64,000 nucleotides of DNA from Lysobacter soli (GCF_003382285.1 NZ_QTJR01000001.1:558001-622000), one strand, 5' to 3'; shown: positions 30,551-40,583, counted from the stretch's first letter. The notes: generated by a model from the sequence alone, not told the origin. Numbers and translations: made by a program.

Positions 30551-31993
30551 TCACGCCTGCGTACCGCCCACCGTCAGCTGGTCGATCAGCAGCGACGGCT
30601 GGCCCACGCCTACAGGCACGCTCTGGCCGTCCTTGCCGCACACGCCCACGCCTTCGTCGAGCGCGAGGTCGTGGCCGATCATCTTCACGCGCTGCATGGT
30701 TTCAGGACCGTTGCCGATCAGCGTGGCGCCCTTCACCGGCGCGGTGATCTTTCCGTCTTCGATCAGGTACGCCTCGGTAGCCGAGAACACGTACTTGCCG
30801 TTGGTGATGTCCACCTGCCCGCCGCCGAAATTCACCGCGTACAGGCCCTTCTTCACCGAACGGATCATGTCTTCCGGGTCGTCCTTGCCGGCGAGCATGT
30901 AGGTGTTGGTCATGCGCGGCATGGGCAGGTGCGCGAAGGATTCGCGACGGCCGTTGCCCGTGGGCGCCATGCCCATCAGGCGCGCGTTGAGCGTGTCCTG
31001 CATGTAACCGACGAGCACGCCGTCCTCGATGAGCGTCGTGCAGTTGGTCGAGGTGCCTTCGTCGTCGACGTTGAGCGAGCCGCGACGTCCCGGCAGCGTG
31101 CCGTCGTCGACGATGGTCACGCCCGGCGAGGCGACGCGCTGGCCGAGGCGGCCGGCGTACGTCGACGTGCCCTTGCGGTTGAAATCGCCTTCCAGGCCGT
31201 GGCCGACCGCTTCGTGCAGCAGCACGCCGGTCCAGCCGTTGCCGAGCACCACCGGCATCACGCCGGCCGGCGCGTCGACCGCTTCCAGGTTCACCAGCGC
31301 CACGCGCAGCGCTTCGCGCGCGAGCGTCTCGGGCTTGTCGCCATCGAGCAGTTCGGAATAGCTGTAGCGACCGCCGCCACCGGCATAGCCGCTCTCGCGA
31401 CGGCCGTTGTGTTCGACGATGACCTGCACGTTCAAGCGCACCAGGGGGCGGACGTCGGCCGCGAGCAGGCCGTCGCTGCGCGCGACGAGGATCGTGTCGA
31501 CGCCGCCCGACAGCGACACCATCACCTGCCGAACGCGCGGATCGGCCGCGCGCAACATGCGGTCGATGCGACGCAGCGCTTCGACCTTGGCTTCGTTCGC
31601 GTAGCCGTCGATCGGATCTTCCGGCACGTACAGTTCGCGCCCGCCGCCGCGCACCAGCGCGTGCGGCGCCTGCACCGAACCATCGCGTGCGATGGCGCGC
31701 GCCGACTTCGCCGCGGTGAGCAGCGCCTGGGTGTTGATTTCGTCGGAGTAGGAAAAGCCCGTCTTCTCGCCGCTGATCGCGCGCACGCCGACGCCCTGCT
31801 CGATCGAATGCGCACCGTCCTTGACGATGCCGTCCTCGACGGTCCAGCTCTCGCGACGGGCGTGCTGGAAATACAGGTCGCCGAAATCCACGCCCGGCCC
31901 GAGCAGCGTACCGAAGGTGCGTTCGAGGCCGCCCGCATCGAGCCCGGCGGGCAGCAGCAGGCGGTTTTCGGCGATCTGGATGGGAAGGGTCAT
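30551..31993 (-). CDS. tldD: Metalloprotease TldD
   Basis: Catalytic half of the TldD/TldE peptidase. The protein is 480 residues (E. coli 481). The zinc motif HEAVGH is at residues 260-265, followed by [16 protein letters not shown]. The C-terminal [20 protein letters not shown] and [17 protein letters not shown] are family signatures. The ATG at 31993 gives the usual N-terminus ([13 protein letters not shown]); a longer frame start is not supported. yhdP lies upstream on the same strand after 357 bases. Confidence 0.95.
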   Translation of the reverse strand: MTLPIQIAENRLLLPAGLDAGGLERTFGTLLGPGVDFGDLYFQHARRESWTVEDGIVKDGAHSIEQGVGVRAISGEKTGFSYSDEINTQALLTAAKSARAIARDGSVQAPHALVRGGGRELYVPEDPIDGYANEAKVEALRRIDRMLRAADPRVRQVMVSLSGGVDTILVARSDGLLAADVRPLVRLNVQVIVEHNGRRESGYAGGGGRYSYSELLDGDKPETLAREALRVALVNLEAVDAPAGVMPVVLGNGWTGVLLHEAVGHGLEGDFNRKGTSTYAGRLGQRVASPGVTIVDDGTLPGRRGSLNVDDEGTSTNCTTLIEDGVLVGYMQDTLNARLMGMAPTGNGRRESFAHLPMPRMTNTYMLAGKDDPEDMIRSVKKGLYAVNFGGGQVDITNGKYVFSATEAYLIEDGKITAPVKGATLIGNGPETMQRVKMIGHDLALDEGVGVCGKDGQSVPVGVGQPSLLIDQLTVGGTQA

Positions 31994-32190
31994 GCGGGAT
32001 CTCTGGAAGCGGAACGGTGGCGGCCGCGGGCGCACGGGTGCGCGTTTTCAGCCGGGGAAAGCCCCGGGCGGCGGCGGCGGGAGGTCAGGAAGGAGATGGT
32101 GGCACAACGAGCCAACGCAACGGGTTCACGGACGAGGCCGGGCGCCGGGATGCGGGAATTCAGGGTTGCGTGGGCCTGAAGGCCTGAAGG

Positions 32191-32219
32191 CCGGGTCCCG
32201 GCGTTCGCCGGGATGACGG
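32191..32219. repeat. REP-like palindrome between yhdP and tldD
   Basis: A single arm CCGGGTCCCGGCGTTCGCCG plus GGATGACGGG of the arm-B class. The 357-base gap that holds it (31994-32350) shows no gene; besides this arm it contains two hairpins nearer yhdP. Confidence 0.65.
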
Positions 32220-32286
32220 GGTCGAGGCCGAGGTGGAGGGAACGCCGGCGTCGCCGACCCGGACGCTGCCGCGGCGGACTCCCCGG

Positions 32287-32338
32287 CCCGAACGCACGGC
32301 GTTCGGGCGTTCGGCGACGCGCGAACCAGTGGTTCGCG
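32287..32338. terminator. Two adjacent hairpins downstream of yhdP
   Basis: CCCGAACG/CGTTCGGG (32287-32294 with 32300-32307) and CGCGAACC/GGTTCGCG (32320-32327 with 32331-32338) lie directly after the yhdP stop on the - strand. Neither has a T-tract. They may protect or end the yhdP transcript. Confidence 0.45.
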
Positions 32339-32350
32339 AGCAGCGTCGCC

Positions 32351-35300
32351 TCACCCTTCAGGCGGTGGTTCCGCGGCTTTCGCCTGCCCCGACTGCCCGC
32401 TGACCACCTCGACCTTCGGCTCCTTCCAGGGGCCGGTGACGCGGTAGGTGCGCGAGGCCATCTCGCCGAGGGGCTTCTGCAGGACCGCGTTGGCGGCCGC
32501 GCCGATCGCCGCGCCCACCGGCCCGGCGGCAATCGCCCCGGCCACGGTCAGGAGATTGGCGGCCTTCGGGCGCACTTCGATGGTCTGGTCGAAGGTCTGC
32601 GCGCGCAGGTTCGCCTCGCCGCGGATCCCGATCGAGGCCGCCGGGCCGTCGATGGACAGGTTGTCGCTGCGCGCCATGCCGCCGGCGAAGTTCACCTTGC
32701 CGCCGGCGCGGTTGAAGGCGAAGCCCTTGTTGAAGAAGTCGCGGAAATCCAGCATCAGGCGGCGCGGAAGCTGCGCCAGGCTCAGCAGGCCTAGCACGCG
32801 GCCGGCACCGGGTTCGACTTCCAGCAGGCGGCCGTCGCGGATGTCGGCTTCGAGGCTGCCGTCGAGCGTGGCGACATTGAACGCCGCCGGGCTTCCCGCC
32901 CAGCCGGCCGCGAAGTGCATCGTGCCGACGCCACCACCGAGCTGCTGGCCCATGCCGAAGCCGGCGAGCAGGTTGCCCAGGTCCTGGCTGTCGATCTTCA
33001 CGTCCAGCTGCGTGCGCGCGGTCGCGCCCCGGCCGTCCCAGTCGCCCCGGCCGTCCCAGTCGCCGCTGGCGTCGATGCGCTGCTTGTCCGTGCGCGTCTG
33101 CACCTGCTCGATGCGCATGCCGGTCGCGGTCGGCTGCGTGCGCAGCTTCGCGTCGCCCAGGCGTGCGTCGGACACGCGCAGGTCGGCGATGTCGATCGTC
33201 AGCGGCGGAATCTTCGCAGGGTTGAAATCATCGTCGGCGGGCGGCGCCGACGGTGGCGGCGTCGGCAAACCGGCCGGCGGCGCCGGGCGCTTCGGCGCGC
33301 GCCAGTACATGCGGTCGAAACGGCCGGCGATCGTCGCGCCATCGCCGGCGGGAATCAGCACCGCACCCTCCAGCGCGGCACCTTCGGCCTGCACGGCGGT
33401 CGCGCCGTTCGCCGCGGGAACGACGACGAGGTGCGTTTCCGGAAACACGCCGCCCAGCAGGTTCAATTTCTGCGCGGTGACGTCGATGCGTTGCAGCGCG
33501 AGGCCATCGCCACCGCTGCCGCCTTCCAGCAGCGCGATCCAGTCGATCGCGTCGAGTTCAGCCGCGCGCCCAGTCGCGACGAGACCGCGCGCGGGCGGCA
33601 CGTCGTCGACGCGGTTGGTGCCCAGCGCCAGACGCACGCCGGTGGTGCTCTTGCCGGCCGCATCGGTGACGCTGCGCGCGCGCACGGCGATGACGTTACC
33701 GAGGTTCACGCGGATGTCGCCGCTGCCCATCGGCAAGGGCGTTTCCACCGACGTGGCGAGCGATTCGTTCGCGGCCTTCTTCAATGGCTCCGGAAGCGTG
33801 AGCGCGGTGCCGACGAGGTTGGTCTGCAATTGCAGCAACGTCGGCGCGGTCTTGCCGGGCGCGGCCTTGGGAATGGCGATGCCAACGGTCCATGCCGAAC
33901 GCCCATCGACGTGCGGTTTCAGCCAGGCCAGTTCCGGCGCGCGATCGAGCAGTTCCTTCGCCGACATCTGCGCGTCCAGGCCCGCTTCGAACACGTTGGC
34001 CTTGTCGCGCACGAAGTCGTTGCCGGCGCGCAGCGAGAGCGCGCCGGGCTGGCCTTCGTGCAGCACCTTCAGACCGTCGGCGCGGAAGCCGCCACGCGCG
34101 TATTCGGCCTTGCCGCTGACCTGTTCGAAGGCGAGCTTCCAGCGCGGGTCGGCGAGCTTCGCCTTGTCCAGCTGCACCGTGCCCTTGATCGCCGTCTGCT
34201 GGTTCGGACGCAGCGGCATGTCCATGTCGAAGCCGACCTTGGCCGGGCCGCTGGCGACGATGTTCTTCAGCGTGTCGGCGTTTTCCTTCTGCAGCGGACT
34301 GTGCCGCAGCAGGTTCACCAGTGCCGCGGCGTCGGCGTTGCCCTGCGCCTGCACGGTGAGGTCGCCGTCCTTGTAGTGATCGATGGCGGCGCGAATCTGG
34401 GGGATCGCGACATCCCCGATGCGGCCGTGTCCCTGCACCGTGAAACCGTCGGCGATGAACGAGACATCCGCGTCGAGGCCTTCCACGGCCGGCCAGTCGG
34501 GCTGGAACTTCACGATGGCGCCTTCGAGCTTCGCGGTCGCTTCGAACAGGCCGTTGCGATCGCGGAACGGCCAGTCGTCCAGGTCGCCCGAGACGACCGC
34601 GTGCCCGTCGTGGAGGCGACCGCCGACAAGCGCCGAATCGAGCCACGAGACGACCTTGGGCGCCATCAGGTGGTGGATCCAGAAGCCCTTCGCGACCGGC
34701 ACCTGCGCTTCGTCGATGTCGGCGGCCAGATCGATGCGCGGACGCGAACCATCGCCCTGCCACCACATGCCACCGCGTGCGCGCACGCCGAAGCCCTGCC
34801 CCTTCACGTGGAGATCCGGCGTGCCGATGCGCCAGCCCGCGCCTTCGCGCCAGCCGCCGATCGAGCCCTGCAGCGAGACGGTGTGCACGACGCCGAAGCC
34901 GCGGGGCCAGTCGAAACGCATCGGCGACGCCGAATCGAACTGCAAGGAGAAGCCGTCGGCATCGCCGAGGAACTGGCCGGCCAGTCCGCTCAGGCCCGGC
35001 GCATTGCCGACGGCGTCGAAACCGAACGCGCCGATGCGCGCCTGCGCACGCAGCGCGCCGCCGCGCACGCCGGTCACTTCGACGTCCTGCAGCGACGCGC
35101 GCGGACGCGTGTTGTGCAGCCACGTGCGCAGGCCGGGATCGAGGCGATCGCTAAGGGATGCGGCGGTGAGCAGCGGGCCGGCGTCGATGCGATTGGCGAG
35201 CAGCGCATAGCGCGCACCGCCGGCGACGACCAGGCCATCGAGCGTCTGCGCATCGTTGCCGGTCTGGATGCGCAGCGTCTTCGCGTCGGCGCGCCAGCCG

Positions 35301-36229
35301 CCGTCGATCACGCGCCAGCGCGCCAGCGCCGCGACGCGCGCGAACTGGACACGCGGGATCGCACCGCCGGCGAGCGGCGCACCGCGCAGGCCGACGCGAT
35401 CGAGTGCGACGTCGGCCGTCACCTGCGTGATGCGGTGGTCGCGCAGTTCGGCCCACGCTTCGGCGCGACCTTCACCGGATTCGCTGCCGACGCCGGCGAC
35501 CTGCAGCAGCGGCGCCCAGGCGGACAGGTCGGCGCGACGCGCGCCGATGTACGCGTGGCCGTCGCCTTTCACGCGATCGAAGTCGAGCACCGTGTCCAGC
35601 GGCGAGGACGCCGCGCCGGCGACATTCACGCTCGGCCACGCACGGACGCCCGCGCGCACGCGCGGGCCGTCCACGCGCAGGCGCAGGTTGATGCGCGGCA
35701 CGTGCGCGTCGATGCCGAGGTTCGGTGCGATGACCGTGATCTTGCCGTCGATGACCTGCAGTTCGCCGAGGCCTTCGAGCGCGGCGAATGGATCATTCTG
35801 CTGCGGCTGCTCCTGTCCCGGGAGGCCGCGCACCTGCCAGCGGCCGTCGGCGGCGCGTTCGAGCGTCAGGTCGAGCCCGCGCAGGCGCAATTCGGAAAAC
35901 GCATGCCCCGGCAGCAGGCCGGCGTAGACCGACACCAGCATTTCCGTGTCGCCCACCGTGAACGCCTGCTTGCCCGCGCCGATGCGCAGGTTGTCCAGTC
36001 GCAGCAGCGGGCCGCGGCGCGTCCATGCGGTTTCCACGCGGTCGAACGTCACCGGCCGCCCGGCACGCTCGCTCAGCCATGCGGCGACGCGCTGCGGGTT
36101 GCTTTCGGCCAGCGGCAGCACCTGGCTCGCCACGGCCAGCACCAGCGCGATCAGCACCAGCGAGAGCGCGACGAGATAGCCCAGTCCGCGACGGGCGATG
36201 CGCATGCGGCGGCGCAACGGGGTGGGCAT
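32351..36229 (-). CDS. yhdP: AsmA-like intermembrane phospholipid transport protein YhdP
   Basis: A 1292-residue AsmA-like bridge protein (E. coli YhdP 1266) that helps move phospholipid from inner to outer membrane. One N-terminal membrane helix (LGYLVALSLVLIALVLAVAS) anchors it. The rest is a long repeat of beta-strand grooves starting at NPQRVAAWLSERAGRPVTFD, ending with LSIDGPAASIGIRGEANLRA and the QTFDQTIEVRPK segment typical of the C-terminus. A perfect 18-base tandem duplication at 33026-33061 doubles the hexapeptide WDGRGD. It lies between tldD and rng, the conserved order. The start at 36229 puts a short basic segment before the membrane helix. Confidence 0.94.
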   Translation of the reverse strand: MPTPLRRRMRIARRGLGYLVALSLVLIALVLAVASQVLPLAESNPQRVAAWLSERAGRPVTFDRVETAWTRRGPLLRLDNLRIGAGKQAFTVGDTEMLVSVYAGLLPGHAFSELRLRGLDLTLERAADGRWQVRGLPGQEQPQQNDPFAALEGLGELQVIDGKITVIAPNLGIDAHVPRINLRLRVDGPRVRAGVRAWPSVNVAGAASSPLDTVLDFDRVKGDGHAYIGARRADLSAWAPLLQVAGVGSESGEGRAEAWAELRDHRITQVTADVALDRVGLRGAPLAGGAIPRVQFARVAALARWRVIDGGWRADAKTLRIQTGNDAQTLDGLVVAGGARYALLANRIDAGPLLTAASLSDRLDPGLRTWLHNTRPRASLQDVEVTGVRGGALRAQARIGAFGFDAVGNAPGLSGLAGQFLGDADGFSLQFDSASPMRFDWPRGFGVVHTVSLQGSIGGWREGAGWRIGTPDLHVKGQGFGVRARGGMWWQGDGSRPRIDLAADIDEAQVPVAKGFWIHHLMAPKVVSWLDSALVGGRLHDGHAVVSGDLDDWPFRDRNGLFEATAKLEGAIVKFQPDWPAVEGLDADVSFIADGFTVQGHGRIGDVAIPQIRAAIDHYKDGDLTVQAQGNADAAALVNLLRHSPLQKENADTLKNIVASGPAKVGFDMDMPLRPNQQTAIKGTVQLDKAKLADPRWKLAFEQVSGKAEYARGGFRADGLKVLHEGQPGALSLRAGNDFVRDKANVFEAGLDAQMSAKELLDRAPELAWLKPHVDGRSAWTVGIAIPKAAPGKTAPTLLQLQTNLVGTALTLPEPLKKAANESLATSVETPLPMGSGDIRVNLGNVIAVRARSVTDAAGKSTTGVRLALGTNRVDDVPPARGLVATGRAAELDAIDWIALLEGGSGGDGLALQRIDVTAQKLNLLGGVFPETHLVVVPAANGATAVQAEGAALEGAVLIPAGDGATIAGRFDRMYWRAPKRPAPPAGLPTPPPSAPPADDDFNPAKIPPLTIDIADLRVSDARLGDAKLRTQPTATGMRIEQVQTRTDKQRIDASGDWDGRGDWDGRGATARTQLDVKIDSQDLGNLLAGFGMGQQLGGGVGTMHFAAGWAGSPAAFNVATLDGSLEADIRDGRLLEVEPGAGRVLGLLSLAQLPRRLMLDFRDFFNKGFAFNRAGGKVNFAGGMARSDNLSIDGPAASIGIRGEANLRAQTFDQTIEVRPKAANLLTVAGAIAAGPVGAAIGAAANAVLQKPLGEMASRTYRVTGPWKEPKVEVVSGQSGQAKAAEPPPEG

Positions 36230-36403
36230 GGCGGTCAGCTACGGTCCAGGCGGGATGAACGAAAACCGGAAACCGGTTCAGCCGCGCGATCCGGCAGGGC
36301 GGACGCGCGGGCACGGGCAGGCACACGGCGGACGCCATTGTCCAACCCGTTCCGCCAACACAGCGTTACCGACCTCTCCCCTGCCCCTGCCCCGCTCTGG
36401 AAC

Positions 36404-37897
36404 TCACAGCAGGACGACATCGAACTGCTCCTGCGCGTACTGGTCGTCCGCCTGGAAGCGGATCGACTTGCCCAGGAATTCCTCCAGTTCCGCCACCGCC
36501 GCCGATTCCTCGTCGGTGATGCGGGCCACGACCTTCGACGAGGCGATCACCATCAGCCGCGGCGCGTCGAACTGGCGCACCTGGCGGACGATGTCGCGGA
36601 AGATCTCGTAGGTCACCGTTTCGGGCGTCTTCAGCGTGCCGCGGCCGCCGCATTCGTGGCAGGGCTCGCAGAGCTGGCGCTCCAGGCTTTCGGTGGTGCG
36701 CTTGCGCGTCATTTCCACCAGGCCCAGCGGCGAGAACTCGTACACCGTTGTCTTGGCGTGGTCGCGCGCGAGCGACTTCTCCAGCTGACGCAACACCTGC
36801 CGCTTGTGCTCGGCGTCGGTCATGTCGATGAAGTCGATGATGATGATGCCGCCGAGGTTGCGAAGGCGCAGCTGGCGCGCGACGGACTGCGCGGCTTCGA
36901 GGTTGGTGCGGTACACCGTCTCCTCGAGGTTGCGCTGGCCGAGGAACGAACCGGTGTTGATGTCCACCGTCGTCATCGCCTCGGTCTGGTCGATCACCAG
37001 GTAACCGCCGGATTTCAGCGGTACTTCCTTGTCCAATGCGCGCTGGATTTCGTCCTCGACGCCGTACAGGTCGAAGATCGGACGCGCACCGGTGTAGTGC
37101 TCGATCTTCTCGTCGAGCCCGGGCATGTATTGCGCGGCGAACACGCGCAGGCGCTCGCAGGTCTCGCGCGAATCCACGCGGACCTTTTCCACGTCCTTGC
37201 GCATCAGGTCGCGCACGGCGCGCAGCGGCAAGTTCAGGTCCTCGTACACGCGCTCGCCGACGCGTGCGCTGCGGGCACGCTCCTCGATCAGCCCCCACAC
37301 GCGGCCAAGGTAGGCGACGTCCTCGGCGAGCTGCTCTTCCGGCTGGCCCTCGGCGTTGGTGCGCACGATGTAGCCGTGGCCGTCGCCCGATGGCGACAGC
37401 GAGGTGATGTGCGTCTTCAGGCGCGCGCGTTCGCCTTCGTCCTCGATGCGCGCCGACACACCGACCACGCGCGTGCGCGGCAACAGCACGAGATAGCGCG
37501 AAGGGATGCTCAGCTGCGTGGTGAGTCGCGCACCCTTGCTGCCGATGGGGTCCTTCACCACCTGCACGACGATTTCCTGCCCTTCGCGCAGCAGTTCGGC
37601 GATGGGCCGCGTCGGCGTGGGCGGCAACGGCGCGTCCTCGCCAGCGCTGTCGCCTTCGGCGACCGGCGTGGGCTTGACGATGTCGGCCGCGTGGAGGAAC
37701 GCCGCGCGCTCCAGGCCGATGTCGACGAACGCCGCCTGCATGCCGGGCATCACGCGCTGCACGCGGCCCTTGTAGATGTTGCCCACGACGCCGCGACGCC
37801 AGCCGCGTTCGATGTGCAGCTCCTGCAGCATGCCGTTCTCGACGACGGCGACGCGCGTTTCGCGCGGGGTGACGTTTACGAGGATCTCTTCGCTCAT
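36404..37897 (-). CDS. rng: Ribonuclease G
   Basis: Endoribonuclease of the RNase E/G family that matures the 5' end of 16S rRNA and trims mRNAs. The protein is 497 residues (E. coli 489). An S1-like domain (about 38-130: GVVGNIYKGRVQRVMPGMQA) precedes the RNase H-like and DNase I-like catalytic parts with VIDQTEAMTTVDINTGSF and GGIIIIDFIDM, holding the Mg-binding Asp residues. The zinc-link cysteines are in CEPCHECGGRG. The ATG at 37897 has GGAG upstream and gives the usual start MSEEILVNVTPRE. Between the S1 strands is an acidic/Pro-rich insert (EGDSAGEDAPLPPTPT). Confidence 0.95.
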   Translation of the reverse strand: MSEEILVNVTPRETRVAVVENGMLQELHIERGWRRGVVGNIYKGRVQRVMPGMQAAFVDIGLERAAFLHAADIVKPTPVAEGDSAGEDAPLPPTPTRPIAELLREGQEIVVQVVKDPIGSKGARLTTQLSIPSRYLVLLPRTRVVGVSARIEDEGERARLKTHITSLSPSGDGHGYIVRTNAEGQPEEQLAEDVAYLGRVWGLIEERARSARVGERVYEDLNLPLRAVRDLMRKDVEKVRVDSRETCERLRVFAAQYMPGLDEKIEHYTGARPIFDLYGVEDEIQRALDKEVPLKSGGYLVIDQTEAMTTVDINTGSFLGQRNLEETVYRTNLEAAQSVARQLRLRNLGGIIIIDFIDMTDAEHKRQVLRQLEKSLARDHAKTTVYEFSPLGLVEMTRKRTTESLERQLCEPCHECGGRGTLKTPETVTYEIFRDIVRQVRQFDAPRLMVIASSKVVARITDEESAAVAELEEFLGKSIRFQADDQYAQEQFDVVLL

Positions 37898-38033
37898 GCG
37901 GCAGCTCCCCGGTCGTTGTTCCATGGCACGAAGGAAGACGGACAAACGCGGATCGATTCGGCCATGTCGGTGGAAATGCGGGTGTGGTTCAAGGGTTCCG
38001 GACGGCGTTGGCGCGGCATCGCAACGTCGTCCG

Positions 38034-38669
38034 TCATCGGCCGGCATCCGCGGTTTCCGGTTCGGGAACGCCGTCGTCGAGCAGGCCGAACTCGCGCAGC
38101 AACGTGGCGGTTTCGTACAGCGGCAACCCCATCACGCCCGAGTAACTGCCCGACAGCCGCACGGTGAAGGCCTCGGCCAGCCCCTGGATCGCGTACGCAC
38201 CGGCGCGGCCGTGCGGCTCGCCGCTGGCCACGTAGGCGTCGATCTGCGCGGGCGTCAGCTCGGCGAAGGTGACGTCGGACTTCGACACGGCATGCAGCTC
38301 GCGCCCCGCCGAAACGAGGTATACGGCCGAGATGACCTGGTGCGTGCGGCCGGACAATCGACGCAGCATCGACGCGGCATCGGCATCATCGGCGGGCTTT
38401 CCGAAGACCTCGCCGTCCAGGACGACTTCGGTATCGGACCCCAGCACGATGGCCGACGGGTTGCCGACCACGTGCAGCAGGCCGGCGCCGGCTTTCTCGC
38501 GCGCGACGCGGCGCACGTAGTCCTCGGCGGGTTCGCCGGGCTGCGGGTGTTCGGGGATGTCGATGTCGAGAAGGCCGAATTCCGAACCCGGCCGGCCCGA
38601 CAGGAGCCGGCCCAGCAATTCGCGACGACGTGGTGATTTGGAGGCGAGATACAGCATGTCGGGAAGCAT
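38034..38669 (-). CDS. maf: Maf family nucleotide pyrophosphatase (YhdE type)
   Basis: Hydrolyses dTTP, UTP or modified nucleotides to monophosphates, acting as a house-cleaning enzyme. The protein is 211 residues as called (E. coli YhdE 197). The family start [15 protein letters not shown] is clear, with [18 protein letters not shown] and [13 protein letters not shown] following. The start is uncertain: ATG at 38669, ATG at 38657 or GTG at 38690 all fit, and none has a strong ribosome site. It is 136 bases upstream of rng on the same strand, the usual maf-rng pair. The promoter should lie in the 128-base divergent gap with the SIMPL gene. Confidence 0.92.
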   Translation of the reverse strand: MLPDMLYLASKSPRRRELLGRLLSGRPGSEFGLLDIDIPEHPQPGEPAEDYVRRVAREKAGAGLLHVVGNPSAIVLGSDTEVVLDGEVFGKPADDADAASMLRRLSGRTHQVISAVYLVSAGRELHAVSKSDVTFAELTPAQIDAYVASGEPHGRAGAYAIQGLAEAFTVRLSGSYSGVMGLPLYETATLLREFGLLDDGVPEPETADAGR

Positions 38670-38797
38670 AACCCGCGCTGACTGGGCCACAGAGTCGCGG
38701 CATCATCCTCAACCCTGACCGGGCTCACGGATCGTTCACCGGATCACCAAGAACCTGAGGGTCGTCGCAGACGGCCCTTCCCACCCAAGGAGTTGTC

Positions 38798-39547
38798 ATG
38801 CCCCAGAAGTCCCCGCGTTTCGCGCTGCGCCCGCTCGTCCTTGCCGCCGCCCTCGCCTTCGGAACCCTGCCTGCCGTGAGCCCCGCCCAGACCACGCCCT
38901 ACGTCGCCACTGAAGGCACGCTGCTCAACGTATCGGCGCAGGCCGAGGCGCGCCGCGCGCCGGACATCGCGACGCTGTCCACGGGCGTGGTGACGCAGGC
39001 GGCCGACGCCAACGCCGCCATGCGCGCCAATGCCGAGCAGATGGCCAAGGTCGTCGCGGCCATCAAGGCCGCCGGCATCGCCGAGCGCGACGTGCAGACC
39101 AGCGGCGTGAACCTCAACCCGCAGTACCAGTACGGCGAGAACCAGCCGCCGAAGGTCACCGGCTACCAGGCGATCAACAACGTCAACATCACCGTCCGCG
39201 ACATCGCCAAGCTCGGGAAGATCATGGACGCGCTGGTCGCCACCGGTGCCAACCAGATCAACGGCCCGACCTTCGACCTGGACGACGCCAAGAAGGAAGC
39301 CGCCTACGACGAGGCCCGTCGTGCCGCGGTCGAGAAGGCGCAGGCCCGCGCCGAGATGTACGCCAAGACGCTGGGCAAGAAGGTGCGCCGCATCGTCAGC
39401 ATCAGCGAAGGCGGCAGCTTCGCCCCGCCTCGCCCGATGCCGATGATGGCGATGAAGGCCATGGATCGCGCCGAATCCACGCCGATCTCACCGGGCGAAA
39501 ACGTCCTGTCGGTCAATCTGGATGTCGTGTTCGAACTCGGAAACTGA
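38798..39547 (+). CDS. SIMPL (DUF541) domain periplasmic protein
   Basis: A 249-residue exported protein. A signal peptide (LVLAAALAFGTLPAVSPAQ) precedes a SIMPL/DUF541 domain (about 35-249). Family features seen: LLNVSAQAEARRAPDIATLS, the DVQTSGVNLNPQYQY segment, ATGANQINGPTFDLDDAK and EARRAAVEKAQARAEMYAK. Relatives are E. coli YggE, linked to oxidative stress protection, and Brucella BP26. A strong AAGGAG lies before the ATG. It is followed one base after its stop by the 39549 gene. Precise function unknown. Confidence 0.92.
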   Translation: MPQKSPRFALRPLVLAAALAFGTLPAVSPAQTTPYVATEGTLLNVSAQAEARRAPDIATLSTGVVTQAADANAAMRANAEQMAKVVAAIKAAGIAERDVQTSGVNLNPQYQYGENQPPKVTGYQAINNVNITVRDIAKLGKIMDALVATGANQINGPTFDLDDAKKEAAYDEARRAAVEKAQARAEMYAKTLGKKVRRIVSISEGGSFAPPRPMPMMAMKAMDRAESTPISPGENVLSVNLDVVFELGN

Positions 39548-39548
39548 C

Positions 39549-39743
39549 ATGCCCCAGTCCGGAAAATCCGCTCCGCCCGCCGCCGACCCCAAGCCCGGCC
39601 GCAATCCCGGCTATGCCGAGACCGAGCCGCGCGATCACGGCGATGCGCATTACCCCAAGCGCCGCGACAAGCCCAACCCCGACGAGGGCGGGCTGGACCG
39701 CGAGGCGGAAACCGGACCGGAACCGGACGAACCGCAGCGCTGA
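39549..39743 (+). CDS. Small hydrophilic protein of 64 residues
   Basis: A short Pro-, Asp-, Glu- and Lys-rich protein (MPQSGKSAPPAADPKPGRNP, ending EPDEPQR) with no hydrophobic segment; probably disordered. The ATG is one base after the SIMPL stop, so it is coupled to that gene, and a strong intrinsic terminator follows 18 bases after its stop, which supports a real transcript end. I do not recognise a family. It could be a shadow ORF, but position and terminator argue for a real gene. Confidence 0.65.
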   Translation: MPQSGKSAPPAADPKPGRNPGYAETEPRDHGDAHYPKRRDKPNPDEGGLDREAETGPEPDEPQR

Positions 39744-39761
39744 TCGCCAGCGTTGTACCCG

Positions 39762-39790
39762 ACGGGCCCGCATTGCGGGCCCGTTTCTTT
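39762..39790 (+). terminator. Intrinsic terminator after the SIMPL/64-aa gene pair
   Basis: Perfect 10-bp stem ACGGGCCCGC / GCGGGCCCGT with an ATT loop, followed by TTTCTTTT. One of the clearest terminators in the window. Confidence 0.9.
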
Positions 39791-39908
39791 TGCGCGACGG
39801 GGAGCGTCGCGCTGGATTTGCATTCGCGTTTGCAATTTTTCTTGGCGAACGAACCCCATCGAACGCATTCGCACGTTCGAGCCATGGCACACCCCAGGAG
39901 GTTCGGCC

Positions 39909-40583
39909 ATGGCACACGCGATCCACGTTCCTGCAAAGGCGCACGAGTCCCTCGACGGCGGCCGCATCGCCGCCAGCACCGGCACGTTGCTGATCAACGG
40001 CGCCCTGCTGCTCGCACTGCTGGTCCCGATCTCGCAGCGGGTGCTCGACGCGCCCAGGCCCGAGCACGACGCGATCACCATCGTCCAGTTGCCGAAACTC
40101 ATGCCGATTCCTCCGCCGGTGGTGGACGAGCCCGTGGAAATCACGCGCAAGCCGCCGACGCCCACAACAAGGCCATCGCCGCAGACGCACCCTGTCGTCG
40201 CGCAGATCGAGCAGCCGGTGGTCGATGCGCAACCGGGCGACATCGCGATCGACGCGGCGGATATCGCCATCGACGAAGGCACTACGACGGTCGAACCCGC
40301 CACGACGTCCTCGATCGCGCAACTCCAGGCGCTGCGCGCACCGCCGCCGCCCTACCCCGCCGAAGCGATGCGCGCCGGCCTGAGCGGCACGGTCGAACTC
40401 GAAATCCTCGTCGGCATCGACGGCCGCGCACTCGACGTCCGCATTGTGCGCAGCAGCGGCCATCGCGTGCTCGACCAGGCGGCGCGCCGCACGGTGTTGT
40501 CGAAGTGGACCTTCGTCCCGGCGATGCGCGATGGACGCGCGGTGGAGGCGCTGGGACGGCTTCCGATCGAGTTCAAGCTGTGA
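39909..40583 (+). CDS. TonB-family energy transducer
   Basis: A 224-residue TonB-like protein that should couple the proton-motive force of ExbB/ExbD to outer-membrane transporters. One membrane helix is at about 22-42 (ASTGTLLINGALLLALLVPI). A Pro-rich periplasmic linker follows (PPTPTTRPSPQTHP), then a TonB C-terminal domain (about 140-224: PPPYPAEAMRAGLSGTVELE, VRSSGHRVLDQAA-like RIVRSSGHRVLDQAARRT, then WTFVPAMRDGRAV). A very good AGGAGG site precedes the ATG at 39909. exbB/exbD are not adjacent, so the partners lie elsewhere. The open frame upstream crosses the terminator and is not used. Confidence 0.9.
   Translation: MAHAIHVPAKAHESLDGGRIAASTGTLLINGALLLALLVPISQRVLDAPRPEHDAITIVQLPKLMPIPPPVVDEPVEITRKPPTPTTRPSPQTHPVVAQIEQPVVDAQPGDIAIDAADIAIDEGTTTVEPATTSSIAQLQALRAPPPPYPAEAMRAGLSGTVELEILVGIDGRALDVRIVRSSGHRVLDQAARRTVLSKWTFVPAMRDGRAVEALGRLPIEFKL

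Noticed and set aside
28381-31993. A RiPP (modified peptide) biosynthesis locus because tldD and pmbA are present
   Set aside because: tldD-darP-pmbA is a common housekeeping arrangement; no precursor peptide or modifying enzyme is nearby.
32915-38167. 1750-residue + strand open frame across yhdP and rng
   Set aside because: GC-rich shadow: Arg/Ala/His/Gly composition with no domain, and yhdP, rng are unambiguous on the other strand.
39753-39908. Upstream extension of the TonB-like gene
   Set aside because: It would read through an intrinsic terminator; AGGAGG sits just before the ATG at 39909.
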